Part shown: one piece after another, positions 34,223-42,694 of the stretch | Layout: every line of letters starts with the position of its first letter | Numbering within the stretch: the stretch's first letter is position 1 | Source: Tabrizicola_A aquatica | GTDB lineage: Bacteria > Pseudomonadota > Alphaproteobacteria > Rhodobacterales > Rhodobacteraceae | Reading direction: 5' to 3' (one strand) | DNA length: 64,000 nucleotides | Assembly (NCBI GenBank): GCA_965194375.1 | Contig: CBDAEL010000007.1 | Program-made: the position numbers and the translations under genes | Notes under the pieces: generated by a model | Databases searched by the model: none | What the model saw: the letters and a program-made list of their open reading frames with translations, nothing else | Told to the model about the DNA's origin: nothing

Positions 34223-35157
34223 CGGCGCTGCTGACCGTGGCCTTTGCCGGACCGCATGTGACGGTGCAAGACGGTGGACGGCCCGGACTGGCGCGGTTTG
34301 GCGTGCCGCGCTCGGGTGCGATGGACCGACTGGCGCTGGCGGCGGCCAATCTGGCGGTTGGCAATGCGCCAGAGGCGGCGGCGATCGAGGTATCCTTGGG
34401 CGGGCTGCAATTGGACTGTGTCGACGGCCCAGTCAGCTTTGCAGTCGCCGGGGGCGGGTTCATTGTCGAACATGGCGGGCACAAAGGCGGGTCGTGGCAA
34501 GTGACCACCCTGCAGCCCGGCGAGCGGCTGGTGATCCGGCGCGGGCCTTGGGGAGCGTGGTGTTACCTCGCCTTCGCCGGAGGGCTGGTGACAAAACCGT
34601 GGCTGGGGTCTGCGGCCACGCATTCGCAATCGGGCTTTGGCGGTGGCCGAGTGGTTACCGGGGACGAGCTTTCGGTTGAGGCGCCACGTTTTGTGGCAAC
34701 GCAGGCGCTACCCTGCCCGGCCTTTGCCCGACCTTTGACCCAGATTGCAGCGATGCTTGGCCCGCAAGACCGGTTCTTTGCACCTGATCAGATTGCGGCC
34801 TTTGAAGGCGCGATCTGGCGGTTGAGCGGGGCCTATGACCGGATGGGCGTGCGGCTGACCGGGCCTTTGCTGCCGCCGGATGCGCCTTTGGACATGCCGT
34901 CAGAGCCAGTGGCGCGGGGGTCCGTGCAAGTGGCGGGCGATGGGGTGGCGACTGTGCTTTTGGCCGATCATCAAACCACGGGGGGATATCCGAAACTCGC
35001 CACCGTCTTGGACGCCGATCTTGACCGCTTTGCCCAGTTGCGCCCCGGCGATGCGTTTCGGTTTCGGCTGCTGGCAGCCGATGAAGCGCTGAGCCATGCC
35101 CGAATGATCGGCGGGATGCGCACGCGCTGGCTGGAGGCGCTGGGGCAGCGTAGCTAG
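34219..35157 (+). CDS. pxpC: 5-oxoprolinase subunit PxpC
   Basis: The former KipA/biotin-dependent carboxyltransferase-like subunit. The 312-residue protein shows VTVQDGGRPGLARFGVPRSG at the N-terminus, the central GAWCYLAFAGGL, and the C-terminal YDRMGVRLTGPLL and LADHQTTGGYPKLATV, all conserved in the family. It ends the pxpABC operon; its stop codon abuts the LysR relic on the opposite strand. Confidence 0.93.
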   Translation: MTALLTVAFAGPHVTVQDGGRPGLARFGVPRSGAMDRLALAAANLAVGNAPEAAAIEVSLGGLQLDCVDGPVSFAVAGGGFIVEHGGHKGGSWQVTTLQPGERLVIRRGPWGAWCYLAFAGGLVTKPWLGSAATHSQSGFGGGRVVTGDELSVEAPRFVATQALPCPAFARPLTQIAAMLGPQDRFFAPDQIAAFEGAIWRLSGAYDRMGVRLTGPLLPPDAPLDMPSEPVARGSVQVAGDGVATVLLADHQTTGGYPKLATVLDADLDRFAQLRPGDAFRFRLLAADEALSHARMIGGMRTRWLEALGQRS

Positions 35158-35159
35158 CG

Positions 35160-35585
35160 ATGGGCGCTGGGTGATCCGGGCCAGCCTGACAGCGCGTCTG
35201 GCCAACCGCGCCGGAGAGGTACTGCGCATCAGTCGGCACCAAGACAAGATCGCCCCGCTCAAGGTCTGTGGCCACCACCCCGCGTGAAATGAACCACAGC
35301 GCATGAGGCTCCAAGATCAGGCCGGGCGCCAAAGGCAGCGCGACGGTTTCAAAGGCCGGGCACAGGCCTGCAAGGCCAAGGCTGACAAGGCAATCATCCA
35401 CTGCATTTCGAATGATCGCCCCTTCGGGCGGCAGGATCAGCGGGCTTTGGGCAAGCGCGCCATCGCACGAGAAAAGCGGGGAGGCCGGCGCGGGCAGAAC
35501 CCCCACCGTTAGCCGCCGCGATATCCAGAAAGGCGCGGATGAGGCGGAGTTTTAGTCCGATATGTTTGCTTGAAATGCTCTGCAA
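35160..35585 (-). pseudogene. internally deleted LysR regulator (PcaQ-like relic)
   Basis: A broken LysR-type gene. The first 20 residues remain in frame (KHIGLKLRLIRAFLDIAAAN, the N-terminal helix of the winged helix), after which the frame jumps directly to the last third of the effector domain. That part reads PLILPPEGAIIRNAVDDCLV, ALWFISRGVVATDLERGDLV and GAVGQTR in another frame. About 180 residues, including the recognition helix, are missing. The C-terminal part resembles PcaQ, activator of the protocatechuate operon, consistent with the pcaG relic and pcaB next to it. It cannot encode a working regulator. Confidence 0.75.
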
Positions 35586-35816
35586 ATGACCTCGTTTGGC
35601 AATCGCGACCCTGAGCTTACCGATCTGGCCAAGGATGCCGCGGCGCTGATCAAGGTGGTAGGCGGCCCCGTCACCCTTTTAAGCCTGTTGTTCGGCGGTC
35701 TGATCGATCAGGTTCAGCGCCGAGAAACGCTGTTGGCGCGCAAAGTTTCCCGCGGCTATTAACGTTTCAACATTCGCCTGCAGGGCGAGGGCGAAACCGT
35801 GTTCATGGATATCTGA
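35586..35816 (+). pseudogene. protocatechuate 3,4-dioxygenase alpha (pcaG) C-terminal relic
   Basis: From about 35700 the plus strand encodes QRRETLLARKVSRGY, an in-frame TAA at 35760, then RFNIRLQGEGETVFMDI and a TGA three bases before the BKACE gene. Together these match the C-terminal end of PcaG (R-R-x-T-L-x-A...YRF-x-I-x-LQGEGETVF). The rest of pcaG and any pcaDCH genes are absent. The first about 38 codons from an ATG at 35586 are unassigned, giving a 58-residue open frame that is probably not a gene. Read as the scar of a deletion ending inside pcaG. Confidence 0.7.
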
Positions 35817-35818
35817 GA

Positions 35819-36667
35819 ATGACCGACGTGAAAGGCAAACCCTGCATCATCTGCGTGGCGATCACCGGCTCCGTGCCAACCAAAGAGGACAATCCAGCTG
35901 TGCCGATCTCGGTGGCTGAACAGCTGGAGTCGACCCATGAGGCCTTTGAGGCAGGCGCCACCGTCGCCCATTGCCATGTGCGCGATGATGAGGGCAAGCC
36001 GACCTCAGACCCCGAACGCTTTGCGCGGTTGAAAGAGGGGATTGAGGCCCATTGCCCCGGCATGATCGTGCAACTGTCGACAGGTGGACGGTCGGGTACG
36101 GGCCAGGCGCGGGGCGGGATGCTACCGCTGCGGCCAGATATGGCCAGCCTGTCAGTGGGATCGAACAACTTCCCAACGCGGATCTATGAGAACCCGCCCG
36201 ATCTGGTCGATTGGTTGGCCGCTGAGATGCTGAAATATGGCGTCAAGCCCGAGGTGGAGGCGTTTGATCTGTCCCATATCCTGAAAGCGCATGAGATGCA
36301 GGCAAAGGGCCAGCTTGCTGGCACGCCCTATGTGCAGTTCGTGATGGGCGTGAAGAACGCCATGCCGGCGGATCGGGATGTGTTCGACTACTATATCCGC
36401 ACTGTTGAACGGTTGTTCGGAAAAGATGCGCCGTGGTGTGCGGCGGGCATTGGAGCGAACCAGATCGTGCTGAATGACTGGTCGGTATCCTCGGGCGGGC
36501 ATGCGCGGACGGGTTTGGAGGACAATGTGCGGATCAACCGTGACACGCTTGCCCCTTCGAACGCGGCGCTCGTCCGGCGCGTGGTGGACCTTTGCGCCAA
36601 ATACGAACGACCGGTTGCGAATTGGCGTCAGGCGCGGCAGATACTGGGGCTCGCCGCCCCGCAGTAA
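35819..36667 (+). CDS. BKACE family beta-keto acid cleavage enzyme
   Basis: Enzymes of this family (3-keto-5-aminohexanoate cleavage protein, Kce) split a beta-keto acid with acetyl-CoA to give acetoacetate and a CoA ester, using zinc. The 282-residue protein has the metal motif TVAHCHVRDDEG (H-x-H), IVQLSTGGRSG, and the C-terminal SSGGHARTGLEDNVRI that binds the keto-acid carboxylate. It starts 2 bp after the pcaG relic and 9 bp before pcaB, so it was a member of the pca operon; 3-oxoadipate is a plausible but unproven substrate. Intact length. Confidence 0.88.
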   Translation: MTDVKGKPCIICVAITGSVPTKEDNPAVPISVAEQLESTHEAFEAGATVAHCHVRDDEGKPTSDPERFARLKEGIEAHCPGMIVQLSTGGRSGTGQARGGMLPLRPDMASLSVGSNNFPTRIYENPPDLVDWLAAEMLKYGVKPEVEAFDLSHILKAHEMQAKGQLAGTPYVQFVMGVKNAMPADRDVFDYYIRTVERLFGKDAPWCAAGIGANQIVLNDWSVSSGGHARTGLEDNVRINRDTLAPSNAALVRRVVDLCAKYERPVANWRQARQILGLAAPQ

Positions 36668-36676
36668 GGACCGCCC

Positions 36677-38008
36677 ATGCCCGCATCCCCCGCCGACAGC
36701 CCGCTGTATGCCCGCCTTTTCGGCGATGACGAGGCCGCGCGGCTGTTTTCCGACAGCGCCGAGGTTAGGGCGATGCTTTTGGTCGAAGGGGCGCTGGCCA
36801 AGGTGCAGGGCGAGTTGGGTGTGATCCCTGCAGAAAGCGCGGCCTTCCTGCACCGCGCGTCCTTTGAGGTGCAGATCGACCCTTCGGCGCTGGCAAGTGA
36901 AACGGCCGTGAATGGCGTGCCGGTTCCGGCGCTGGTGGCGGCCTTTCGCACCGCCTGCAATGCGCCAGATCATGCAGCCTTTGCCCACTGGGGTGCCACG
37001 AGCCAAGACATCATGGATAGCGCATTGGCCCTGCGGCTGAAGCGTCTGATTGAGCTTTGGGAGGGCCGGTTGGACGGTCTTTTGGCCGCGCTCGGGGCCC
37101 TGGCAGCGGCACATGCCGATCTGCCCATGGCGGCGCGGACCTATGGACAGGTGGCCACGCCCACCAGCTTTGGCGCGGTGGTGGCGGGCTGGGGCTGGCC
37201 CTTGCACGCGCAGCGCGCGGCGCTCGCGGCCTTGCGCCCCGCGTTGCTGCGCGTGTCGCTGTCGGGGGCGGCGGGCACGCTTTCGGCCATGGGCGAGGCC
37301 GGGCCAGCGGTACGCGCCGGGCTGGCAAAGGCACTGGGGCTGGATGATCCCGGCCACAGTTGGCACAGCGACCGCACCGGCATCACAGCCCTTGCGGGGT
37401 GGATGGCCTCGACCACGGCGGTTTTGGGCAAGCTGGGCGAGGATCTGATCCTTTTGACGCAGTCCGGCATCGGAGAGGTCCAGATTGCAGGGGCGGGCGC
37501 CTCATCGACCATGCCGCAAAAGCAAAACCCGGTCGGGCCCTCGGTTTTGGTCGCGCTGGCGCGGCAGGTGGTTGCCTTGGCCAGCGTTCTGCAAGACGCG
37601 GGCCTGCACCGCCAACAGCGCGATGGGGCGGCGTGGTTTGCTGAATGGCTGAGCCTGCCCCAAGCCTGCATCCTGACCAGCCGGGCCTTGGGGCTGGCGC
37701 AGGATCTGGCGGGCCGGATCACTCCGGATCAGGCGGCCATGAGCCGCAACCTGACGGCGGGCGGCGGGCTGATCCATGCCGAAGCGCTGAGCTTTGCTTT
37801 GGCCACCCGCATGCCGCGCCCAGAGGCGCAGGCGGCAGCCAAACGGATGTGCCGCGAAGTGGAGGCTACCGGCACGGCCTTGGCCGATCTGGCGGCACGG
37901 GATTTTCCCGGCACCGATTGGCAAGCGGTTCTGACTCAAGGCGGCTTGGGTCAGGCCCCCGCCGAGGCGCGGGCCTTTGCCGCCGTCGCGGCAATCACAC
38001 GAGGTTGA
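36677..38008 (+). CDS. pcaB: 3-carboxy-cis,cis-muconate cycloisomerase
   Basis: Second enzyme of the protocatechuate branch of the beta-ketoadipate pathway, converting 3-carboxy-cis,cis-muconate to gamma-carboxymuconolactone. The 443-residue fumarase/aspartase-superfamily protein carries the signature GASSTMPQKQNPVGPS (catalytic Ser loop) at about 270, HWGATSQDIMDS at about 100 and MAARTYGQVATPTSFG at about 160. AAGGA precedes ATG. The upstream dioxygenase genes are missing here, so its substrate would have to come from enzymes encoded elsewhere, or it is on the way to loss. Confidence 0.9.
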   Translation: MPASPADSPLYARLFGDDEAARLFSDSAEVRAMLLVEGALAKVQGELGVIPAESAAFLHRASFEVQIDPSALASETAVNGVPVPALVAAFRTACNAPDHAAFAHWGATSQDIMDSALALRLKRLIELWEGRLDGLLAALGALAAAHADLPMAARTYGQVATPTSFGAVVAGWGWPLHAQRAALAALRPALLRVSLSGAAGTLSAMGEAGPAVRAGLAKALGLDDPGHSWHSDRTGITALAGWMASTTAVLGKLGEDLILLTQSGIGEVQIAGAGASSTMPQKQNPVGPSVLVALARQVVALASVLQDAGLHRQQRDGAAWFAEWLSLPQACILTSRALGLAQDLAGRITPDQAAMSRNLTAGGGLIHAEALSFALATRMPRPEAQAAAKRMCREVEATGTALADLAARDFPGTDWQAVLTQGGLGQAPAEARAFAAVAAITRG

Positions 38009-38014
38009 GCCGGA

Positions 38015-39142
38015 TCAGCCCAGCACCTCATCCTGATGCTCACCCAGCTTGGGCGCCGGGCGATCCAGCGCCAGATCAGCGTCTGAAAAGGTCATCGGGC
38101 TGCGAATACCTGGCAGACCGCCGGGCGCAATCTTCATGCCGCGCGCCTGCACCTGTGGGTCATCAAACACCTCGGCCAGATCATTGATCGGCCCAGCAGG
38201 CACGCCTTGATCTTCACAAGCCTGCAACAGATCGGCCTTTGACCAGCCCAGCGTCGCCTGCGTGATACGGGCGGTCATCTCTTCACGGTTGGCGATCCGG
38301 TCGGCGTTGGTCAGGAACTGGGGCGCACGGGCCATGCCATCCAGCCCTAGAATGGCGCAAAGGCGTTGATATTGCGCGTCATTTCCAGTGGCGAGAATGA
38401 TCCAGCCATCGGCGCAATCAAACACCGCATAGGGCGCAAGATTGGGGTGGGCATTGCCCATCAGGCCGGGCACCTTGCCCGAGACAAGGTAATTCATCGA
38501 CTGATTGGCCATGATCGAGGTCGCCACATCCAAAAGCGCCATGTCGATATGCTGACCGCGCCCGGTGACCCCGCGCTGCACGAGGGCGGCCAGAATGGCG
38601 GTGGCGGAATAGACCCCAGTGAAGATATCGGTCACCGCGACGCCCACCTTTTGCGGCTGACCCTCGGGGTCGCCCGTGACGCTCATCAGCCCGGCCATGC
38701 CTTGGATGATGAAGTCATAGCCCGCGCGGTGGGCATAGGGGCCGGTTTGGCCAAACCCGGTGATCGAGCAATAGACCAGACGCGGGTTCACTTTCGACAG
38801 GCTGGCATAATCCAGCCCGTATTTCTCAAGCCCTCCAACCTTGAAATTTTCAATCACCACATCGGCGTCAGCCACCAGACGGCGCACCGTCTCTTGCCCC
38901 TCGGGCGTGCGGAAATCGCAGGTGATGCCGCGTTTGCCCCGGTTGGTGGCGTGAAAGTAGGCGGCGGTTTTCTCGCCTTCGCGGTCGATGAAGGGAGGCC
39001 CCCAGCGGCGGGTGTCATCGCCCTCGGGGGCCTCGACCTTGATCACATCTGCGCCAAGATCGGCAAGGGTCTGGCCCGCCCAAGGGCCGGCCAGAATCCG
39101 CGCGAGTTCGACAACCTTGATGCCGGAAAGTGGAGCGGTCAT
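38015..39142 (-). CDS. CaiB/BaiF family CoA-transferase (class III)
   Basis: A 375-residue class III CoA-transferase. It begins PLSGIKVVELARILAGPWAG and contains the catalytic Asp region in QGMAGLMSVTGDPEGQPQKV (Asp about 167), NRGKRGITCDF and AFILATGNDAQ-like DGWIILATGNDAQYQRLC. It transfers CoA between organic acids; the acid pair is unknown. Its ATG is 1 bp from the dsbA-like stop, so it is the third gene of dciA-dsbA-CoA-transferase. It is convergent with pcaB. Confidence 0.87.
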   Translation of the reverse strand: MTAPLSGIKVVELARILAGPWAGQTLADLGADVIKVEAPEGDDTRRWGPPFIDREGEKTAAYFHATNRGKRGITCDFRTPEGQETVRRLVADADVVIENFKVGGLEKYGLDYASLSKVNPRLVYCSITGFGQTGPYAHRAGYDFIIQGMAGLMSVTGDPEGQPQKVGVAVTDIFTGVYSATAILAALVQRGVTGRGQHIDMALLDVATSIMANQSMNYLVSGKVPGLMGNAHPNLAPYAVFDCADGWIILATGNDAQYQRLCAILGLDGMARAPQFLTNADRIANREEMTARITQATLGWSKADLLQACEDQGVPAGPINDLAEVFDDPQVQARGMKIAPGGLPGIRSPMTFSDADLALDRPAPKLGEHQDEVLG

Positions 39143-39143
39143 G

Positions 39144-39773
39144 TTACTTGGCCAACTCCGCCTCGATCAGCGACTTCAGCGCGGCGTAATCCATGTTGGC
39201 GTGTTTGGTGCCGTTGATGAACAACGTCGGTGTGCCTTCGACGCCATCGGCCTTCATGTTCTCTTCAAACCGCGCCACAAGCGCCTCGGCCATAGCGCCA
39301 TCTTTCATACAGGCATCCAGCGTTGCATCATCCATGCCGGCGGTACGGCCGATCTTCTTGATGTTTTCGACCACGACATTGGGATCTTCCGATCCAGCCC
39401 ACTCTTGTTGGGTTTCGAACAGAATGTCGGTGATCCCAAAGTAGCGCATGTCACCGCCACAGCGCGCCATAATGGCCGCCCAAAGGCCGTAACGGTCAAA
39501 ATATACCTCACGCAGGGTGAACTCGACCTTGCCGGTGTCGATAAATTCAGCCTTCAGCGGTTTGAAGGTGGTGGCGTGGAAGGCGGCGCAATGCGAGCAG
39601 GTGAAGGAGGCGTATTCGGTGATCTTCACCGGCGCGTCGGGGTTGCCAAGGGTGAAATCCTTGACCTCGACCGGGGTCTCGGGTGCAGTTTCTTGCGCAG
39701 TGGCGGCGGCGCCAAACCCGAGGGCGAGCGTCAAGGCCAAAAAGCCGGATGCAAGAAGTTTGGTCATGGTCAT
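39144..39773 (-). CDS. DsbA family thiol:disulfide oxidoreductase
   Basis: A periplasmic thioredoxin-fold protein of 209 residues. It has a signal peptide (ending TATAQE), the active site EYASFTCSHCAAFHATTFKP (C-x-x-C, CSHC), a helical insertion (SEDPNVVVENIKKIGRTAGM), and the cis-Pro loop DGVEGTPTLFINGTKH. It should introduce or isomerise disulfides in exported proteins. Its start overlaps the dciA stop as ATGA. A second Met at 39767 is an equal start candidate. Confidence 0.9.
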   Translation of the reverse strand: MTMTKLLASGFLALTLALGFGAAATAQETAPETPVEVKDFTLGNPDAPVKITEYASFTCSHCAAFHATTFKPLKAEFIDTGKVEFTLREVYFDRYGLWAAIMARCGGDMRYFGITDILFETQQEWAGSEDPNVVVENIKKIGRTAGMDDATLDACMKDGAMAEALVARFEENMKADGVEGTPTLFINGTKHANMDYAALKSLIEAELAK

Positions 39774-40300
39774 GCGCCTTCCTTTGAATTGGGGCGAGTT
39801 AAGATGTTTTGTGCCATGGCTTCAAGAGCAGCCCGCAAGTCAGGATCCTTGACCGGCGCGGCGGTCTCGGCGGCCTTGGCCAGAACTGCAGGATCGGGGG
39901 GCGGTGGAGCCTTTGGGGCTGGGGAAAACTCGGCCTGCCCTTCGGCAAAGCCCGAGGCAGCGGTCTGGGTCAGAAGAATCCGCGAAATTGCGGCATAGCC
40001 ATAGGCGGCATTGACCCTTTCGCGCAGGCGTTCCTTCTGCATTTCGACCATTGGAGCCACGGCACCCGTGGTCAAAAGCGTCAGTGAGGCCCCCATCCCT
40101 TCGCGCCCATAGCCCACCTTCACCGGCCGGGTGATACGCGCCATATCCTCGCCCGCGATTTCGGCCCAATGGGTCAAAAGCCGTGCCACAGCAAAGCCCC
40201 GGGATTCGCCCACAGAGCGGATCTGGTGTTTGACCAGCCCACCGGTGGGTTCAAATCCGCGCTCGCGGCGGGGCGGGGGAGGGGCGGGTGTGCGGGCCAT
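39770..40300 (-). CDS. dciA: DciA-like DUF721 protein (replicative helicase loader)
   Basis: A 176-residue DUF721/DciA protein, the ancestral bacterial helicase operator that helps load DnaB. The conserved domain (residues about 20-110) has RGFAVARLLTHWAEIAGEDM, KVGYGREGMGASLTLLTTGA and EMQKERLRERVNAAYGYAAI; the C-terminus is a Pro/Ala-rich, probably disordered tail. AGGACCAG precedes the ATG at 40300; a longer reading to 40363 is unlikely. It diverges from mutY and heads the dciA-dsbA-CoA-transferase operon. Confidence 0.85.
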   Translation of the reverse strand: MARTPAPPPPRRERGFEPTGGLVKHQIRSVGESRGFAVARLLTHWAEIAGEDMARITRPVKVGYGREGMGASLTLLTTGAVAPMVEMQKERLRERVNAAYGYAAISRILLTQTAASGFAEGQAEFSPAPKAPPPPDPAVLAKAAETAAPVKDPDLRAALEAMAQNILTRPNSKEGA

Positions 40301-40403
40301 CTGGTCCTGTCCGGGATTGACGCTATTGTAAGCGGGAGCGGCGGAAAGGAAAGCGGATTGCACGCGGCAAACCGCCCGGGGGTTTCACACCCCCGGACCC
40401 CCG

Positions 40404-40426
40404 TGGAGTACTTGTGCCAAGATGAA
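40404..40426. repeat. dispersed intergenic repeat copy
   Basis: TGGAGTACTTGTGCCAAGATGAA, a slightly diverged single copy of the element at 14498-14521 and 17898-17921. It follows a C/G-rich inverted stretch (CGGGGGTTTCACACCCCCGG at 40377-40396) in the dciA-mutY intergenic region. Confidence 0.65.
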
Positions 40427-40494
40427 AGCGAATTTGAATCAAATGCTTGGCGACTGTATGGGGCGCGTTGGGGCGGAAAGTCGGGGGATAAATC

Positions 40495-41565
40495 TTGCGT
40501 GAGGAGCTCTGTGAGGCGGCGGGGGTGCAGCTGTTGCGGTGGTATGACGCGCAGGCCCGGGTGATGCCGTGGCGGGTGGGGCCCGAGGATCGACGGCTAG
40601 GGGTTTTGCCTGATCCCTATCATGTCTGGCTGTCTGAGGTGATGTTGCAGCAGACCACGGTGGCGGCGGTGCGCGATTATTTCCGCCGTTTCGTCGGGCG
40701 TTGGCCGACGGTGGCGGATCTGGCTGCGGCAGAAGATGCTGTGGTGATGGGGGAATGGGCGGGGCTTGGGTATTACGCGCGGGCGCGCAATCTGTTGGCC
40801 TGTGCGCGGGCCGTGGTGCGCGATCATGGCGGGCGGTTTCCTGATACGGTGGAGGCGTTGCGCAGCTTGCCCGGGGTGGGTCCCTACACGGCGGCGGCGG
40901 TCGCAGCGATTGCCTTTGACCGGTCGGCCGTGGTGGTAGACGGCAATGTCGAGCGGGTCTGTGCGCGGCTTTTCGCGGTGGAGGCCGAGATGCCCGGCGC
41001 AAAGCCCGACTTGGTCCGGCTGGCGGGGTTGCTGACGCCGAATGCGCGGCCCGGCGATCATGCGCAAGCGATGATGGATCTGGGGGCGACGATTTGCAGT
41101 CCGCGCAAGCCAGCCTGTGGGATTTGCCCAGTGTTGGGCTTTTGCGCCGGACGCGCGGCGGGAATTGCCGCTGATCTGCCGCGCAAGGGGGCCAAGCCTG
41201 CCAAGCCAGTGCGGACGGGTGTGGTTTGGGTCGCAGTGCGGCATGACGGGGCAGTGCTTTTGGAGGACCGGCCACCTCGTGGGCTTTTGGGTGGGATGCC
41301 CGGCTTTCCCGGCGATGGCTGGGACGGTGCGGGGGGAGAGGCTCCGATCTCTGCCGACTGGCACGAGGTTGGCAGCTTGCGCCATACCTTCACGCATTTC
41401 CATCTGGACCTGAGCGTGCGCGCCGCCCTGACCGAGGTCGAGCCGCAGCGCGGGGCCTTTGTGCCGCGCGCGGGATTTCAGCCTGCTGCCCTGCCAACGC
41501 TGATGCGTAAGGTCTGGGACACTGCGACGGCGCGGGCTGTTGAGTGGGGCGGCCATTGGCCCTAG
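40495..41565 (+). CDS. mutY: A/G-specific adenine glycosylase
   Basis: Removes adenine mispaired with 8-oxoguanine. The 356-residue protein has MPWR near the N-terminus, VWLSEVMLQQTTVAAVRDYF, the helix-hairpin-helix with catalytic Asp in LRSLPGVGPYTAAAVAAIAF, the following VVDGNVERV, the 4Fe-4S cluster pattern CSPRKPACGICPVLGFC (C-x6-C-x2-C-x5-C) and a C-terminal NUDIX-like 8-oxoG recognition domain. The TTG start at 40495 is the best of several poor candidates (GGGGGATAAATC upstream). Downstream alkB begins after 28 bp. Confidence 0.93.
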   Translation: MREELCEAAGVQLLRWYDAQARVMPWRVGPEDRRLGVLPDPYHVWLSEVMLQQTTVAAVRDYFRRFVGRWPTVADLAAAEDAVVMGEWAGLGYYARARNLLACARAVVRDHGGRFPDTVEALRSLPGVGPYTAAAVAAIAFDRSAVVVDGNVERVCARLFAVEAEMPGAKPDLVRLAGLLTPNARPGDHAQAMMDLGATICSPRKPACGICPVLGFCAGRAAGIAADLPRKGAKPAKPVRTGVVWVAVRHDGAVLLEDRPPRGLLGGMPGFPGDGWDGAGGEAPISADWHEVGSLRHTFTHFHLDLSVRAALTEVEPQRGAFVPRAGFQPAALPTLMRKVWDTATARAVEWGGHWP

Positions 41566-41593
41566 GATCCGCCCGACTGTGCCGGAGGGTGTG

Positions 41594-42694
41594 ATGAGTA
41601 AGTTTGTCGGGTTGCGCCAGGCTGTGCCGTTCTGGCTTTCTCTGGGCTTGGTGCCTTTGGCGGTGCTGTCGGTCACGCAGGGCGGCTGGGTTGTGCTGGC
41701 GATGCCCCTTTATGCGTGGATGATGGTTACGGTGCTGGACAGCTTTCTGGGCCGCAATGAAGAAAACCTTGACCCGCAGACTGACGAGGCTGATCTCTGG
41801 TGGTATCGGCTCATCACCCTAGTTTGGTTTCCACTGCAAGCGGGTCTGATCTATGGGGCCATCTGGTGGGTGACGCGCAGCGATTTGGGCTGGTTGGAAG
41901 TCATCGGTCTGATGTTTGGCATTGGGGTGGCCTCGGGCACCATCGGCATGGTCTATGCGCATGAACTTTTGCATCAGAAGAACCGGGCAGAGCGCTGGCT
42001 GGGTGATCTGTTGCTGGCAACGGTGCTCTACAGCCATTTCCGCACCGAACATCTTTTGGTCCACCACACCCATGTCGGAACCCCGCGTGATGCGGTGACC
42101 GCGCGCTACAATGAAGGCTTCCACCGGTATTTCCTGCGGGTGTTGTTGGATTGTCCCCGCTCGGCCTGGGAGGCCGAGGCGGAGAGGCTATCCAAGGTGG
42201 GCCGCCCAGTCTGGCATCTGTCAAACCCGTTCTGGCGCTATGGTGCCTTGCAGGGGTTGGCGCTTATCATGGCCTATCTGGCGGGCGGCGGCTATGGTGT
42301 GGGGCTGTTCGTGTTACAGGCGTTTTTTGCGGTCTGGCAGTTGGAGTTGACGAACTACGTCGAGCATTACGGTCTGGTGCGGCAAAAGCAGCCCAATGGC
42401 AAATACGAACCCGTGCGACCGCATCACAGTTGGAACGCGCCGCATCGGGCGTCGAATTGGCTGCTGATCAATCTGCAGCGCCACTCGGATCACCATTATA
42501 AGCCGGACCGCCGTTTTCCCTTGTTGCAAACCTACCCGGAAACCGAGGCACCGATGCTGCCCATGGGCTATCCGGCCATGACGGCACTGGCGATGATCCC
42601 GCCCCTTTGGCGGCGGCGAATGAACCCACGGGTTCGGGCGTGGCGTCGGCAGTTTTATTCCGGTGTGACCGCGTGGGCCAAGGCGGGCAGATAG
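41594..42694 (+). CDS. alkB: AlkB-type alkane 1-monooxygenase
   Basis: An integral-membrane di-iron hydroxylase that puts oxygen on the terminal carbon of alkanes or fatty chains. The 366-residue protein has the eight-histidine boxes typical of AlkB: AHELLHQ (H-E-x3-H-Q), EHLLVHHTHVG, the NYVEHYGLVR motif and LQRHSDHHYKPDRRF, with six hydrophobic segments. It needs a rubredoxin and reductase; none is encoded within 10 kb. GGAGGGTGTG precedes ATG, which is clear evidence for this start. Its 3' end overlaps the convergent LysR gene by 40 bp. Confidence 0.9.
   Translation: MSKFVGLRQAVPFWLSLGLVPLAVLSVTQGGWVVLAMPLYAWMMVTVLDSFLGRNEENLDPQTDEADLWWYRLITLVWFPLQAGLIYGAIWWVTRSDLGWLEVIGLMFGIGVASGTIGMVYAHELLHQKNRAERWLGDLLLATVLYSHFRTEHLLVHHTHVGTPRDAVTARYNEGFHRYFLRVLLDCPRSAWEAEAERLSKVGRPVWHLSNPFWRYGALQGLALIMAYLAGGGYGVGLFVLQAFFAVWQLELTNYVEHYGLVRQKQPNGKYEPVRPHHSWNAPHRASNWLLINLQRHSDHHYKPDRRFPLLQTYPETEAPMLPMGYPAMTALAMIPPLWRRRMNPRVRAWRRQFYSGVTAWAKAGR

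Noticed and set aside
34655..35506. Minus-strand frame of 283 codons that overlaps pxpC
   Set aside because: Only its first about 118 codons look like protein (the LysR effector end); the rest is pxpC antisense. Treated as part of a pseudogene.
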